This document shows, one piece after another, positions 15,127 through 21,943 of a stretch of DNA of 21,943 nt. Positions within the stretch are counted from its first letter, which is position 1; every line of letters starts with the position of its first letter. Location: contig CAJUMC010000054.1 of assembly GCA_910587085.1 (NCBI GenBank), positions 1-21,943 of the forward strand. The letters are read 5' to 3'. The notes beneath the pieces are model-generated. The model did not search any database. It saw only the letters and a list, made by a program, of their open reading frames with translations, and was not told the origin of the DNA. Source of the stretch: an uncultured Lachnospiraceae bacterium. GTDB lineage: Bacteria > Bacillota > Clostridia > Lachnospirales > Lachnospiraceae. Both the position numbers and the translations under genes were made by a program.

Positions 15127-15675
15127 ATGAAAAAAAAGATATGGTTCATAGTTGTTTTGCTTGTGGCTCTTTTTTCTGCTGCCGGTTTTTACGCTGTTTA
15201 CTCTTTTCAACATAGCGGTCTTGATAGGGCGTTGGTTGGATTGGTTAATGAGGATGGATATCTGTCCTGGGAGCATTGGAACGCAAGTGAAAAAAACACT
15301 GACCTGAAATATGAGATCGTAAGTAAAAGTAAACTTTATATTTCAAAAATATATTTGATGGAACGTGCGAATCATTATCAGATACGTTTCCGGATTGGCT
15401 ATGGGATACCATTTATGCACGGGGAACTGTTGAGCGATATTGATTGGGTTCTGGAGGATGTAAAAGGCAACAGTTATACAGAAAATATCGTGGTTTTCGC
15501 GGAGCGGATAGCGGGTTTAAATTGTGTCAATGTAACATTAGTACTCGACAAAGAGTTTATGGATTTGTCGGGGGAGGTGCTGAATATTACGGCAGTCTGC
15601 TCAAAAGGAGCGGACGCCGGGGCAGAAATTAAAAAAAGCTATGCCCATTGCCAGGCCAGGCTTTTTATTCCGTAA
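15127..15675 (+). CDS. Exported or membrane-anchored hypothetical protein
   Basis: 182 residues. GGAAGGGGG lies six bases before the ATG. A positively charged start (MKKKIW) and a hydrophobic run to about residue 25 form an uncleaved signal anchor or signal peptide. The remaining mature part has alternating beta-like stretches (YQIRFRIGYGIPFMHGEL, then CVNVTLVLDKEFMDLSGEVL) and no catalytic motif I recognise. It is AT-richer than its neighbours and flanked by AT-rich spacers, which suggests separate acquisition. The function is unknown. Confidence 0.7.
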   Translation: MKKKIWFIVVLLVALFSAAGFYAVYSFQHSGLDRALVGLVNEDGYLSWEHWNASEKNTDLKYEIVSKSKLYISKIYLMERANHYQIRFRIGYGIPFMHGELLSDIDWVLEDVKGNSYTENIVVFAERIAGLNCVNVTLVLDKEFMDLSGEVLNITAVCSKGADAGAEIKKSYAHCQARLFIP

Positions 15676-15812
15676 ATAAAGAAGAGTGGTAAATATTGAC
15701 AGTTCCTGTATGATTTCAATATCCTGCATCCAAAGGGAAAGATAGAGCCGTAAAAAGATGGAAATTTTTTGTCCCGGTGGTTGAGAGCGAGAAACTCAAA
15801 CAGATAATAAGC

Positions 15813-15841
15813 TTGACTTTTTCGGCGCAGCGTGTTAAAAT
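15813..15841 (+). promoter_or_regulatory. Promoter of the T-box operon
   Basis: TTGACT (15813-15818), a 17 bp spacer, then TAAAAT (15836-15841) with TG one base before it. It is placed so that transcription begins just ahead of the T-box leader. Confidence 0.8.
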
Positions 15842-15852
15842 CCAGATAATTT

Positions 15853-16094
15853 CAAGAGCAAAAGCTAAGAAGAGAAGGAGTAGCTGCTGCGGAGACTTCA
15901 GAGAGAGGATGGGGGTGAGAATCCTCGCGGAAGCAGCAGGGAAGCAGTCTCGGAGCTGCAGATCGAAGGGGATTTATGTCCAGGTAGACTCTGCCGGAGG
16001 CTTCACCGTTACAGGAGGCAGGTATCGGAGCAATCCCGTACCGCAGAGTGCAGAATTTTCTGAATTTAGGTGGTAACACGGACTGAAATGTTCG
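15853..16094 (+). promoter_or_regulatory. T-box riboswitch leader, specifier GCA (alanine)
   Basis: Stem I shows the usual elements: AGAAGAGAAGGAGTA (15869-15883), the pair CTGCTGC/GCAGCAG around the specifier loop, and a distal loop GGATGGGGGTGAGAATCC. On the 3' side, GGAA-GCA-G-TCTCGGAGC lines up with the B. subtilis glyQS pattern GAAA-GGC-A-TTCTTGAGC, making GCA (15944-15946) the specifier codon for alanine. The T-box sequence AGGTGGTAACACG (16068-16080) exposes TGGT, which pairs with an ACCA tRNA end. That fits tRNA-Ala (A73) and argues against reading the codon as Ser AGC, because tRNA-Ser has G73. Uncharged tRNA-Ala would favour the antiterminator and transcription of the genes from 16280. 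Confidence 0.88.
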
Positions 16095-16138
16095 CCCTAA
16101 ACCGACTGGATGGTTGGTTTAGGGTGTTTTTGTTTTTT
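16095..16138 (+). terminator. T-box-controlled terminator
   Basis: CCCTAAACC (16095-16103) pairs with GGTTTAGGG (16116-16124), followed by TGTTTTTGTTTTTT. The left arm follows the T-box sequence directly, so it can be sequestered by the alternative antiterminator. Between here and the start at 16280 is a 140-base leader with a smaller hairpin, CGGAAG/CTTCCG (16187-16204). Confidence 0.93.
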
Positions 16139-16279
16139 GACAGGTATCAGCCGGAGCAGAGAACAGCGGGACGGAGCGCTGCCGGGCGGAAGAAAAAACT
16201 TCCGGGCAAAACAGGAATTTTGAAAAAAGAAACCTTATAAAAAGGCATCTAAGACAGTCAATAGAAATGGAGGGCGCAG

Positions 16280-17395
16280 ATGAAAGCAGGAAAATTGCCG
16301 GGAGCGGCGGAAAAGCGCTCCGTATTGAAATATATCCGGGCGGAAGGTATCGAGGCGGCAGGAACCGTCAGCCGGGAGCTTGCCGCCGGAAAAATGATAC
16401 ATGTGTGCGACGAGCTGGCAATCGAGTATTTCTGTCAGGCGGGGGCTTTGCTGGATCGTGTGCTCGGAATGCTTGCGGCGGAAGGGGCAGGAGAGCCGGT
16501 GCTCAGTGCGGTGGTGCTTGTTCCGGAAAGCTGGCAGGAGAGCAGCCGGGACGGGAGCACAGGCATTAAAAATTTTGTGCGGAAGCTCGCAGAGGTATTT
16601 CAGAGCCGCGGCATGGATCAATATACGATCCGCGTCCGCGTTCAGGCAGTGCAGCGCTCCTACCCCAGACTGATGCTTTCCGCCGGCGGACTGGCTGCCG
16701 CCGGTTCAGCGCCTGCCGGCACGGGATTTTCGGACTGTGTGCCTGCTGATGCCAATAGCGGAAATGTCCTGTATGCTTCTGCCGAAAACAGGGACCGGGC
16801 GGGACGGAGCAGCCGGCTTCCGGGAGAAAGCTGCACTGTGGCCGTCCGGCGGGAGCCGGGGGCGTATTCCGTTGTGATGGCGGGACCGGCGGCGCTGGAA
16901 GCTACGCAGGTGCTGATTGAGGCCAGGCGGGAGCAGCTGGAGCAAAGGCTGGCGGCCCAGTACCTTGCAGAAGGAATCCGTACCGCAGAGAGAACGGATG
17001 TTCGGAAAATGGTATTTCTTGCGCGGAGGCACGGAGCTGCTGTAAAGCTGCCCGGCGAAGGCGGAATTTTTGCTGCCCTCTGGGAACTGGGAGAATTTTA
17101 TTCCTGCGGAATGCAGCTGGAGCTGCGGGAAATCCTGCTGAGGCAGGAGACGATCGAAGTGTGCGAACTGCTTGACATCAATCCGTATCTGATGTTTTCC
17201 GGCGGCTGTGTACTCACAGTGACCAAAAAACCGGCAAAGCTGCTTGTGGAATACCGGGAAAACGGGATTCCGGCGGCGCTGCTCGGAGTTCTGACGCCGG
17301 GCGGAGACAGAGTGCTGACAAACGGGGAGGAGCAGCGGTTTCTGGAACCGTTTCGCGAGGATGAGCTGTACCGTGCAGGAATTCTGAGGGGCTGA
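16280..17395 (+). CDS. AIR-synthase/HypE-like protein with degenerate N-terminal half
   Basis: 371 residues; GGAGGG lies six bases before the ATG. The N-terminus (MKAGKLPGAAEKRSVLKYI) and C-terminus (KLPGEGGIFAALWELGE near 257-273, LRQETIEVCELLDINPY, then NGEEQRFLEPFREDELY) match the AIR synthase-related/HypE-like proteins of Clostridia. Those relatives carry a GEDCA-type nucleotide-binding motif and a GGHTE motif in the first half. Here the corresponding places read CDELA and IRVRVQ, so ATP binding is probably lost. The C-terminal AIRS_C fold appears intact. It is the first gene after the alanine T-box, with the Lrp gene 161 bp downstream. A sensing or scaffold role in the operon is possible; the real function is unknown. 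Confidence 0.78.
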   Translation: MKAGKLPGAAEKRSVLKYIRAEGIEAAGTVSRELAAGKMIHVCDELAIEYFCQAGALLDRVLGMLAAEGAGEPVLSAVVLVPESWQESSRDGSTGIKNFVRKLAEVFQSRGMDQYTIRVRVQAVQRSYPRLMLSAGGLAAAGSAPAGTGFSDCVPADANSGNVLYASAENRDRAGRSSRLPGESCTVAVRREPGAYSVVMAGPAALEATQVLIEARREQLEQRLAAQYLAEGIRTAERTDVRKMVFLARRHGAAVKLPGEGGIFAALWELGEFYSCGMQLELREILLRQETIEVCELLDINPYLMFSGGCVLTVTKKPAKLLVEYRENGIPAALLGVLTPGGDRVLTNGEEQRFLEPFREDELYRAGILRG

Positions 17396-17556
17396 GAGTG
17401 CCGTGACATACAGGTGCGGCGATACAGGCCGGAATCTGCATGGCGGAAGAAAGGCCGGCGCGCAGGAAAACAAACAAAGGCCAAGCTTAAAAAGCTGCCG
17501 GGAAAAAACATAACCAATGCAGACTTGCCCTGCGGGGCGGAAGGAGGATATTATAC

Positions 17557-18066
17557 ATGCAGACGGAAACAGGAAAGGAAAAACTCAGGGAAGCGATATT
17601 GACGGCGATTGATAAAAACGCGAAGCTTTCGGCAAGGGATCTTTCGGTGATGCTGGGTTTCACGGAGGAGGAGGTGGCGGCCGCGGTCGCGGAGATGGAG
17701 GCGGATTCCGTAATCTGCGGTTATCCGACACTGATCGACTGGGATAAGACGGATCGCGAGCGCGTGACGGCGCTGATCGAGGTGAAGGTGACGCCGCAGC
17801 GCGGCCAGGGCTTTGACAAAATTGCGGAGCGCATTTACAAATTTGACGAGGTGGAGTCGGTCTATCTGATGTCGGGCGGTTTTGACCTGACCGTGATTAT
17901 TGACGGGAAGAGCATGCGGGAGGTGGCGAATTTTGTCTCCGGAAAGCTTGCGCCGATGGAGGCCGTTCTGAGCACGGCGACCCATTTTGTGCTGAAAAAA
18001 TACAAAGAACACGGAATTACGCTGACGGGCGAGGTTGAAGACGAAAGGATGCTGATTACGCCATGA
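17557..18066 (+). CDS. Lrp/AsnC family transcriptional regulator
   Basis: 169 residues; AAGGAGG (17541-17547) lies nine bases before the ATG. A winged helix-turn-helix occupies about residues 8-60 (LREAILTAIDKNAKLSARDL, then DSVICGYPTLIDW). It is followed by the RAM effector-binding/oligomerisation domain (TALIEVKVTPQRGQGFDKIA, VESVYLMSGGFDLTVIIDG). Lrp-type proteins form dimers to octamers and respond to amino acids such as leucine or alanine. The stop overlaps the aminotransferase start (ATGA, 18063-18066), so the two are translationally coupled. With the alanine T-box upstream, alanine is the obvious candidate ligand, by inference only. Confidence 0.94.
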   Translation: MQTETGKEKLREAILTAIDKNAKLSARDLSVMLGFTEEEVAAAVAEMEADSVICGYPTLIDWDKTDRERVTALIEVKVTPQRGQGFDKIAERIYKFDEVESVYLMSGGFDLTVIIDGKSMREVANFVSGKLAPMEAVLSTATHFVLKKYKEHGITLTGEVEDERMLITP

Positions 18067-19229
18067 GAAATCCATTGAGCAGAACTGTTACCGAAATACA
18101 GCCGTCCGGAATCCGGAAATTTTTTGATATTGTGACTGAGATGAAGGACGCGATCTCCCTCGGTGTGGGCGAGCCGGATTTTGAGACGCCGTGGCACATC
18201 CGCGAGGAGGGAATTTATTCGCTGGAAAAAGGCAAGACCCATTACACCTCCAACTCCGGTTTAAAGGAGCTGAAGGAGGAAATCTGTCATTATCTGAAGC
18301 GCCGGTTTCAGCTGGATTACCAGCCGGCAAAGGAAGTCATCGTTACCGTCGGCGGCAGCGAGGCGATCGACATCGGGCTGCGTGCCATGCTCGATCCGGG
18401 CGACGAGGTGCTGATCCCGCAGCCGAGCTATGTTTCCTACCTGCCCTGCGTAACGCTGGCCGGGGGGAAGCCGGTTGTGATCGAGCTGAAAGCGGAGAAT
18501 GATTTTAAGCTGACCAGGCAGGAGGTTCTGGACGCGGTAACGGACCGGACAAAGGTGCTGATTATGCCGTTTCCGAACAATCCGACCGGCTCCATTATGA
18601 CGCGGGAGGAGCTTCGGGAAATTGTGGAGGTCGTGCTGGAGAAGGATATTTTCGTTATTTCCGACGAGATTTACTCCGAGCTGACTTACGGCAGCAGGCA
18701 TGTTTCCATCGCGGAATTTCCGGGAATGAAGGAGCGCACCATTGTAATCAACGGCTTTTCGAAGTCCTACGCAATGACCGGCTGGAGGCTGGGCTACGCG
18801 GTGGGACCGGAGGAGATTATCGAGCAGATGGTCAAGATTCACCAGTTTGCTATTATGTGCGCGCCGACGACAAGCCAGTATGCGGCTGTGGAGGCCCTGC
18901 GCAGCGGGGACGGCGATGTCGCGATGATGTGTGAGGCCTACGACGGCAGGAGGCGGTTTCTTGTCCGGGCCCTGCGTGACATGGGGCTTGAATGCTTCGA
19001 ACCGTTTGGTGCTTTCTATGTATTTCCGTGCATTAAAAGAACGGGGATGACCTCGGAGGAGTTTGCAAACCGGCTGCTGTCAGAGGAAAAGCTTGCCGTT
19101 GTCCCGGGCACTGCATTCGGCAGCTGCGGGGAAGGCTTTCTGCGCATTTCCTACGCCTATTCCATCGAAAATCTGAAGATTGCGCTGGAACGGATGGAGA
19201 GATTTGTCAGAAAGTATACAGCAGAATAA
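18063..19229 (+). CDS. Class I/II pyridoxal-phosphate aminotransferase
   Basis: 388 residues, full length for fold-type I aminotransferases. Visible motifs are ISLGVGEPDFETPWHI near the start, TVGGSEAIDIGLRAM, the MPFPNNPTGSIMT loop with the conserved Asn, an ISDEIYSELTYG aspartate, and the cofactor lysine Lys234 in GFSKSYAMTGWRLGYA. The C-terminal arginine region is present (EGFLRISYAYSIENL). It most resembles the PatA/AspC-like group; substrate preference cannot be read from sequence. It overlaps the Lrp gene by 4 bp. In this operon a pyruvate/alanine or related amino-donor reaction is a reasonable guess. No strong terminator follows; the next 30 bases are AT-rich. Confidence 0.94.
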   Translation: MRNPLSRTVTEIQPSGIRKFFDIVTEMKDAISLGVGEPDFETPWHIREEGIYSLEKGKTHYTSNSGLKELKEEICHYLKRRFQLDYQPAKEVIVTVGGSEAIDIGLRAMLDPGDEVLIPQPSYVSYLPCVTLAGGKPVVIELKAENDFKLTRQEVLDAVTDRTKVLIMPFPNNPTGSIMTREELREIVEVVLEKDIFVISDEIYSELTYGSRHVSIAEFPGMKERTIVINGFSKSYAMTGWRLGYAVGPEEIIEQMVKIHQFAIMCAPTTSQYAAVEALRSGDGDVAMMCEAYDGRRRFLVRALRDMGLECFEPFGAFYVFPCIKRTGMTSEEFANRLLSEEKLAVVPGTAFGSCGEGFLRISYAYSIENLKIALERMERFVRKYTAE

Positions 19230-19256
19230 TACAGATTATTTGCATAAGTATTTTTT

Positions 19257-19341
19257 GATAAGAAAATGAAAGATATCTGCAGAAAACAGAAATATGCAGA
19301 TAAGAAAATGACGGATATCTGCAGAAAAACAGAAATATACA
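19257..19341. repeat. Tandem 42/43 bp direct repeat
   Basis: Two adjacent copies, 19257-19298 and 19299-19341, each reading GATAAGAAAATGA, then GATATCTGCAGAAAA, then CAGAAATAT and ending in CA. They differ at a few positions and by one A. A fading partial third copy begins at 19342 (GATGTCAG). The repeats lie in AT-rich DNA just after the aminotransferase gene. There are no spacers, so this is not a CRISPR array. Confidence 0.85.
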
Positions 19342-19396
19342 GATGTCAGCACCGTATTCTGATAAACTGCAGCATGAGGAATCCTTTAGCTTCTGC

Positions 19397-19437
19397 TTTG
19401 CAGGGATAGGGCAGCGATGCCCTGATTGGACTGCAAA
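19397..19437. other. Nested perfect hairpin in intergenic DNA
   Basis: The outer stem TTTGCAG (19397-19403) pairs with CTGCAAA (19431-19437). The inner stem AGGGCA (19408-19413) pairs with TGCCCT (19418-19423) around a GCGA tetraloop. There is no adjacent T-run on either strand. The rest of 19230-19519 holds only the repeats above and unremarkable sequence. Confidence 0.6.
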
Positions 19438-19519
19438 ACAGAGGAGGACGCTTCCATAATCTTCCGGGTGCATTGTGCTTTCGCTGGTGAAACAGCCCCG
19501 GTTTTCCTTGTGCGAATGA

Positions 19520-19548
19520 TTGATGAATTGGAAAAAGTATGCTATAAT
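19520..19548 (+). promoter_or_regulatory. Promoter of the PGDYI-like gene
   Basis: TTGATG (19520-19525), a 17 bp spacer and TATAAT (19543-19548), with TG at -15/-14 making an extended -10. It lies inside a longer open frame that starts at 19426, which shows that the real gene begins downstream, at 19663. Confidence 0.8.
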
Positions 19549-19662
19549 ATCCTCACAGGGCAGGGCGGTGTAATTTTACGGCTCTGTTCTGCAGGGATAT
19601 TTACAGGGGGACTTGGTAAAATTCAAAGAAAGAGGCTTCCGGGAAAGAAGCAGAGGTCGATT

Positions 19663-19959
19663 ATGAAGCAGTACAGGAGAATTTCACTGCCGGTTACAGC
19701 GGCAAAGTATGAGATCGGGAAGGGCATGGAGGACGGCTTCCGTCTGTATTCCCAGGTAATCACAAATGACGGGATTGCTTTGGACGGACTGATAAAGATT
19801 GAGCGTGAAGACGGTGTGATTGTCTGTCCGTTTGTGCGCAACCGCCGCGGAGTCGTATTTATCCGCGAGGGGGATTACATTATCTGCGAGGACGGCGGCG
19901 AGAAGCATGTCTGCGGTGAGGATAAGTTCGGACAGCGATTTGAGGAAATCAGAGAATAA
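19663..19959 (+). CDS. Small phage-like PGDYI-type protein
   Basis: 98 residues from ATG 19663, about seven bases after AGAGG; the promoter at 19520-19548 excludes the longer frame. The layout resembles the small phage-associated proteins that start MKxYRKxP...A..Y and end with a PGDYI-type motif. Here the start is MKQYRRISLPVTAAKYE, the middle is DGFRLYSQVITNDGIALDGL and IVCPFVRNRRG, and the end is IREGDYIICEDGGEKHVCGE followed by KFGQRFEEI. No function is known for the family as far as I recall. A standalone gene with its own promoter and terminator, it has no other phage genes nearby, so it may be a domesticated remnant. Confidence 0.8.
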   Translation: MKQYRRISLPVTAAKYEIGKGMEDGFRLYSQVITNDGIALDGLIKIEREDGVIVCPFVRNRRGVVFIREGDYIICEDGGEKHVCGEDKFGQRFEEIRE

Positions 19960-20016
19960 AGCGGAAAACAGTGCGGATTTTCCGATGACCGGAGCGGAGG
20001 CGGAAAACCGCGCAGG

Positions 20017-20063
20017 CCGGAGATCAGACTGCCGGAAGCGGCGCCGGATCTCCGGTCTTTTTT
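20017..20063 (+). terminator. Rho-independent terminator after the PGDYI-like gene
   Basis: CCGGAGATC (20017-20025) pairs perfectly with GATCTCCGG (20047-20055), followed by TCTTTTTT. It ends the small transcript starting near 19555. Confidence 0.9.
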
Positions 20064-20065
20064 GT

Positions 20066-20118
20066 CCGGGGATAACCCGGAACGGCTTTATTAGCCGGGG
20101 GATAACCCAGAACGGCTT
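20066..20118. repeat. Short direct repeat after the terminator
   Basis: CCGGGGATAACCCGGAACGG and its near copy with one extra G and one G-to-A change (20066-20088 and 20095-20118) are separated by six bases. The remaining sequence to 20359 carries a CCATCA/TGATGG hairpin (20207-20224) and no credible gene. Confidence 0.75.
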
Positions 20119-20293
20119 GATGCAATCCCTTATAACCGCTGCGGGAATCTTCATTGTCAGAATGTTCTGATCTGCCAAATCCTGGGGTATTCCTCCATCT
20201 AAGCCTCCATCATTTCCCTGATGGTTCCTTTTCCCGGATATATTGAGCGTGTCCGCAAAGGCGTTTCACCTTATGACGCGGGATTATTTTATA

Positions 20294-20322
20294 CACTTAA
20301 ATCTGCAGCTTCGCTGCAAGTG
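20294..20322. other. Hairpin downstream of the tRNA-synthetase-like gene
   Basis: CACT + TGCAGC pairs with GCTGCA + AGTG around TTC, with a short bulge (TAAATC) on one side. It lies 38 bp past the stop of the minus-strand gene. On the minus strand it is followed by AT-rich sequence but not a clean T-run, so a terminator role is only possible. Confidence 0.4.
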
Positions 20323-20359
20323 TCCCGCGCGGCGAGCAGGGAAATCTCTCCTGCACGAT

Positions 20360-21913
20360 TTACATTTCCGCCAGTTGACAATCATGTTTTTTAAAGAAAT
20401 CCACTCTCGGTTCCAGATACTTCAATTTATGACTGTCCATGTCTGCAATATAAAAAGAAACCGGCTCAAATATATTACTCCAATCCCACAATTCTTCACC
20501 CAGATTTAGATATTCCCGAAACATTTCACATCCTTCCGGTGCAATCGGATGAACCAGTATTGCCATAACCTTGCAGGCATAAAAACAATCAATGACAAGC
20601 TGTTTTCTGGATTCCGCATTATTCGTGGCATCTGCAATCTTTACATTGTTTACCCAATGTTTGTTTATTGACCGGATAAAGTCATCTAAAACATAAGAGA
20701 TACGATGAAAATCATGGTTATACATATAACGCTCATAATCAAGAACGGTTTTTTCTGTCATAAATTTTATTTGTTCACTCGCGTCGCCCTTTGGAATTTT
20801 TCCGTCGCAATTATTCTGAACAGCATAGAAGCAGGTCCGGATTAGCCGGTTAAACACATTGGTTATTAAATTGCCGTCTTTCAGAACCATATCTGCACCA
20901 GCCCGGTCTTCCTCTTTCATAAATGCCTGCGGTTTAAAACCTGCACTTTTGGAAGACAGACCCAAACTCATAAAATGCATCCGCAGCTGATCCTTCGTGT
21001 AATAATTGAGCAATTCATCTGCCATAGGAGGCTTTAATTCGGAACTGCTGCTGGCTTTGGTATCCATATACAATAAATGTCGGTTGGCTATGATATGGGA
21101 TAAGTATACGGTCTCCATATCCGGTACTTCCCCTTTGGGAACCTGTAAACCTGTAAATAACCCTGTCTGAGCGATGGCATAGAAATAAATGTTATCTTCT
21201 CCAATGAACTGATAAACTTTAGATTCCTCATCATACCACCACCCGGACAAGTCGGCTTCTTTTCCCTGTTCTTTCAAATATGCTAAAGTAAAGGAAATCG
21301 GCGCCCACAGCGATTCCGGCCATACCCAAAAGGTGAGGTCTTTTAATTCTTCACACTCCGGGAACGGGATACCCCATTCTACATTACCGGACAGCCGGAA
21401 CGGAACCAGTGTCTTTCCGGAAGTATAATGAATGCTGCCGGCTTCCAATACATCTTTAGCCTTGTCACGGTCGTCCAGATTTTCAAATTCAAACACAACA
21501 AACGGTTTCTTTTCCTCATTGGTTAATTTATGAGGGGGCAGCTTTGCTGCCAATTCTGCCAGGTCACCTATATACTTTCTCGGTATACATATTGAGGGCT
21601 TTTTCAAAAATTCTTCCACGGTTTCTAACTGGTACTTACGCGTATTGGTATTTTTCCGTAAGAAATCATTATATTCCTTTATTGCATGAACGCAATATTC
21701 TAAATCAAAATACCAGTTTTTTACATCTGTGAGGACAGGTTTTTTGTTTGACAGGCAACTGACGGGATTGATCAGTTCCGAAGGCATAAACTGATGTCCT
21801 AAAGAACACTCATCGGCATATGCTTTTTCCGAAGTACATCCCGGTATCGGGCATTTCCCTGTTACCTGTCTTCCGTTTAAAAATATCTCCTGAATCCGTG
21901 AAGTTAATTGTAT
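20360..21913 (-). pseudogene. 5'-truncated methionyl-tRNA-synthetase-like gene (class I)
   Basis: The open frame runs from 21913 to 20360. The first ATG (21787) lies inside the conserved zinc-binding region, whose upstream half is still encoded: FLNGRQVTGKCPIPGC, then ADECSLGHQF just before MPSELINPV. The rest follows the MetRS layout: NWYFDLEY, a catalytic-fold remnant FWVWPESLWAPISF, QFIGEDNIYFYAIAQTG, a KMSKS-like SSKSAGFKP, then the helical anticodon-binding domain to the end. The N-terminal Rossmann part with the HIGH motif is absent. Three stop codons (TAA, TAG, TGA) occur within 21 bases immediately upstream, so homology ends there. It cannot aminoacylate on its own. No start codon exists in the open frame ahead of 21787 and no promoter is visible, so it is probably a pseudogene, though a 475-residue product from 21787 is not excluded. 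Confidence 0.8.
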
Positions 21914-21918
21914 TTATA

Positions 21919-21942
21919 TGCCAATCTACAATCAGATTGGCA
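21919..21942. repeat. 9 bp inverted repeat at the truncation point
   Basis: TGCCAATCT (21919-21927) and AGATTGGCA (21934-21942) are exact complements around ACAATC. The pair sits directly next to the place where the synthetase-like frame breaks off. Confidence 0.85.
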
Positions 21943-21943
21943 A

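Noticed and set aside
19257..19341. CRISPR array
   Set aside because: Copies are adjacent with no unique spacers and there are no cas genes.
19426..19662. N-terminal extension of the PGDYI-like gene
   Set aside because: A strong promoter lies inside it at 19520-19548 and the family start motif is at 19663.

Overview
The window looks like chromosomal DNA of a Gram-positive Clostridia member, most likely a Lachnospiraceae gut anaerobe. The evidence is strong AGGAGG-type ribosome sites, a T-box leader, a VanW lipoprotein, BspA-type leucine-rich repeats, an Lrp/aminotransferase operon and mid-to-high GC genes interrupted by AT-rich islands. No complete insertion sequence, rRNA or CRISPR array was seen.

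Region 1 (1-2425) is a helix-turn-helix regulator of the long 'HTH, linker, second HTH, TPR-like' type. It is divided into two reading frames by a single in-frame amber codon at 944-946. Just upstream of the amber, a nine-residue (27 bp) repeat has expanded to eight copies.

Region 2 (2426-8334) is visibly AT-richer and looks acquired. It opens with a perfect 26 bp inverted repeat. It then carries a secreted protein with a hydrophobic double segment and a His-rich tail, a protein starting Met-Cys, a decayed second copy of the secreted protein's 3' end, a secreted subtilisin-like protease with a C-terminal HxxxDxxxH domain, and a BspA-like/Ig-like lipoprotein. All but one of these proteins appear exported. 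This is the best candidate here for an undescribed system.

Region 3 (8574-14861) is ordinary core-like content: tRNA-Gly(UCC) with its own promoter and terminator, a B12-type radical SAM protein followed by a DnaQ-like exonuclease, a convergent membrane-anchored TPR protein, a divergent 32-residue membrane peptide, a VanW lipoprotein and a DUF2262 protein. An AT-rich stretch (14862-15675) with one exported hypothetical protein follows.

Region 4 (15813-19229) is an operon under a complete T-box leader whose specifier codon reads as GCA (alanine). It encodes a degenerate AIR-synthase/HypE-like protein, an Lrp/AsnC regulator and a class I aminotransferase; the last two overlap by 4 bp. The simplest reading is transcription released when alanyl-tRNA is uncharged, controlling an amino-acid regulator and a transaminase.

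Region 5 (19230-21943) holds tandem repeats, hairpins, a small phage-like PGDYI protein with a strong promoter and terminator, and, on the minus strand, the 5'-truncated remainder of a methionyl-tRNA-synthetase-like gene. That gene keeps its zinc knuckles and C-terminal parts but has lost the N-terminal catalytic half.
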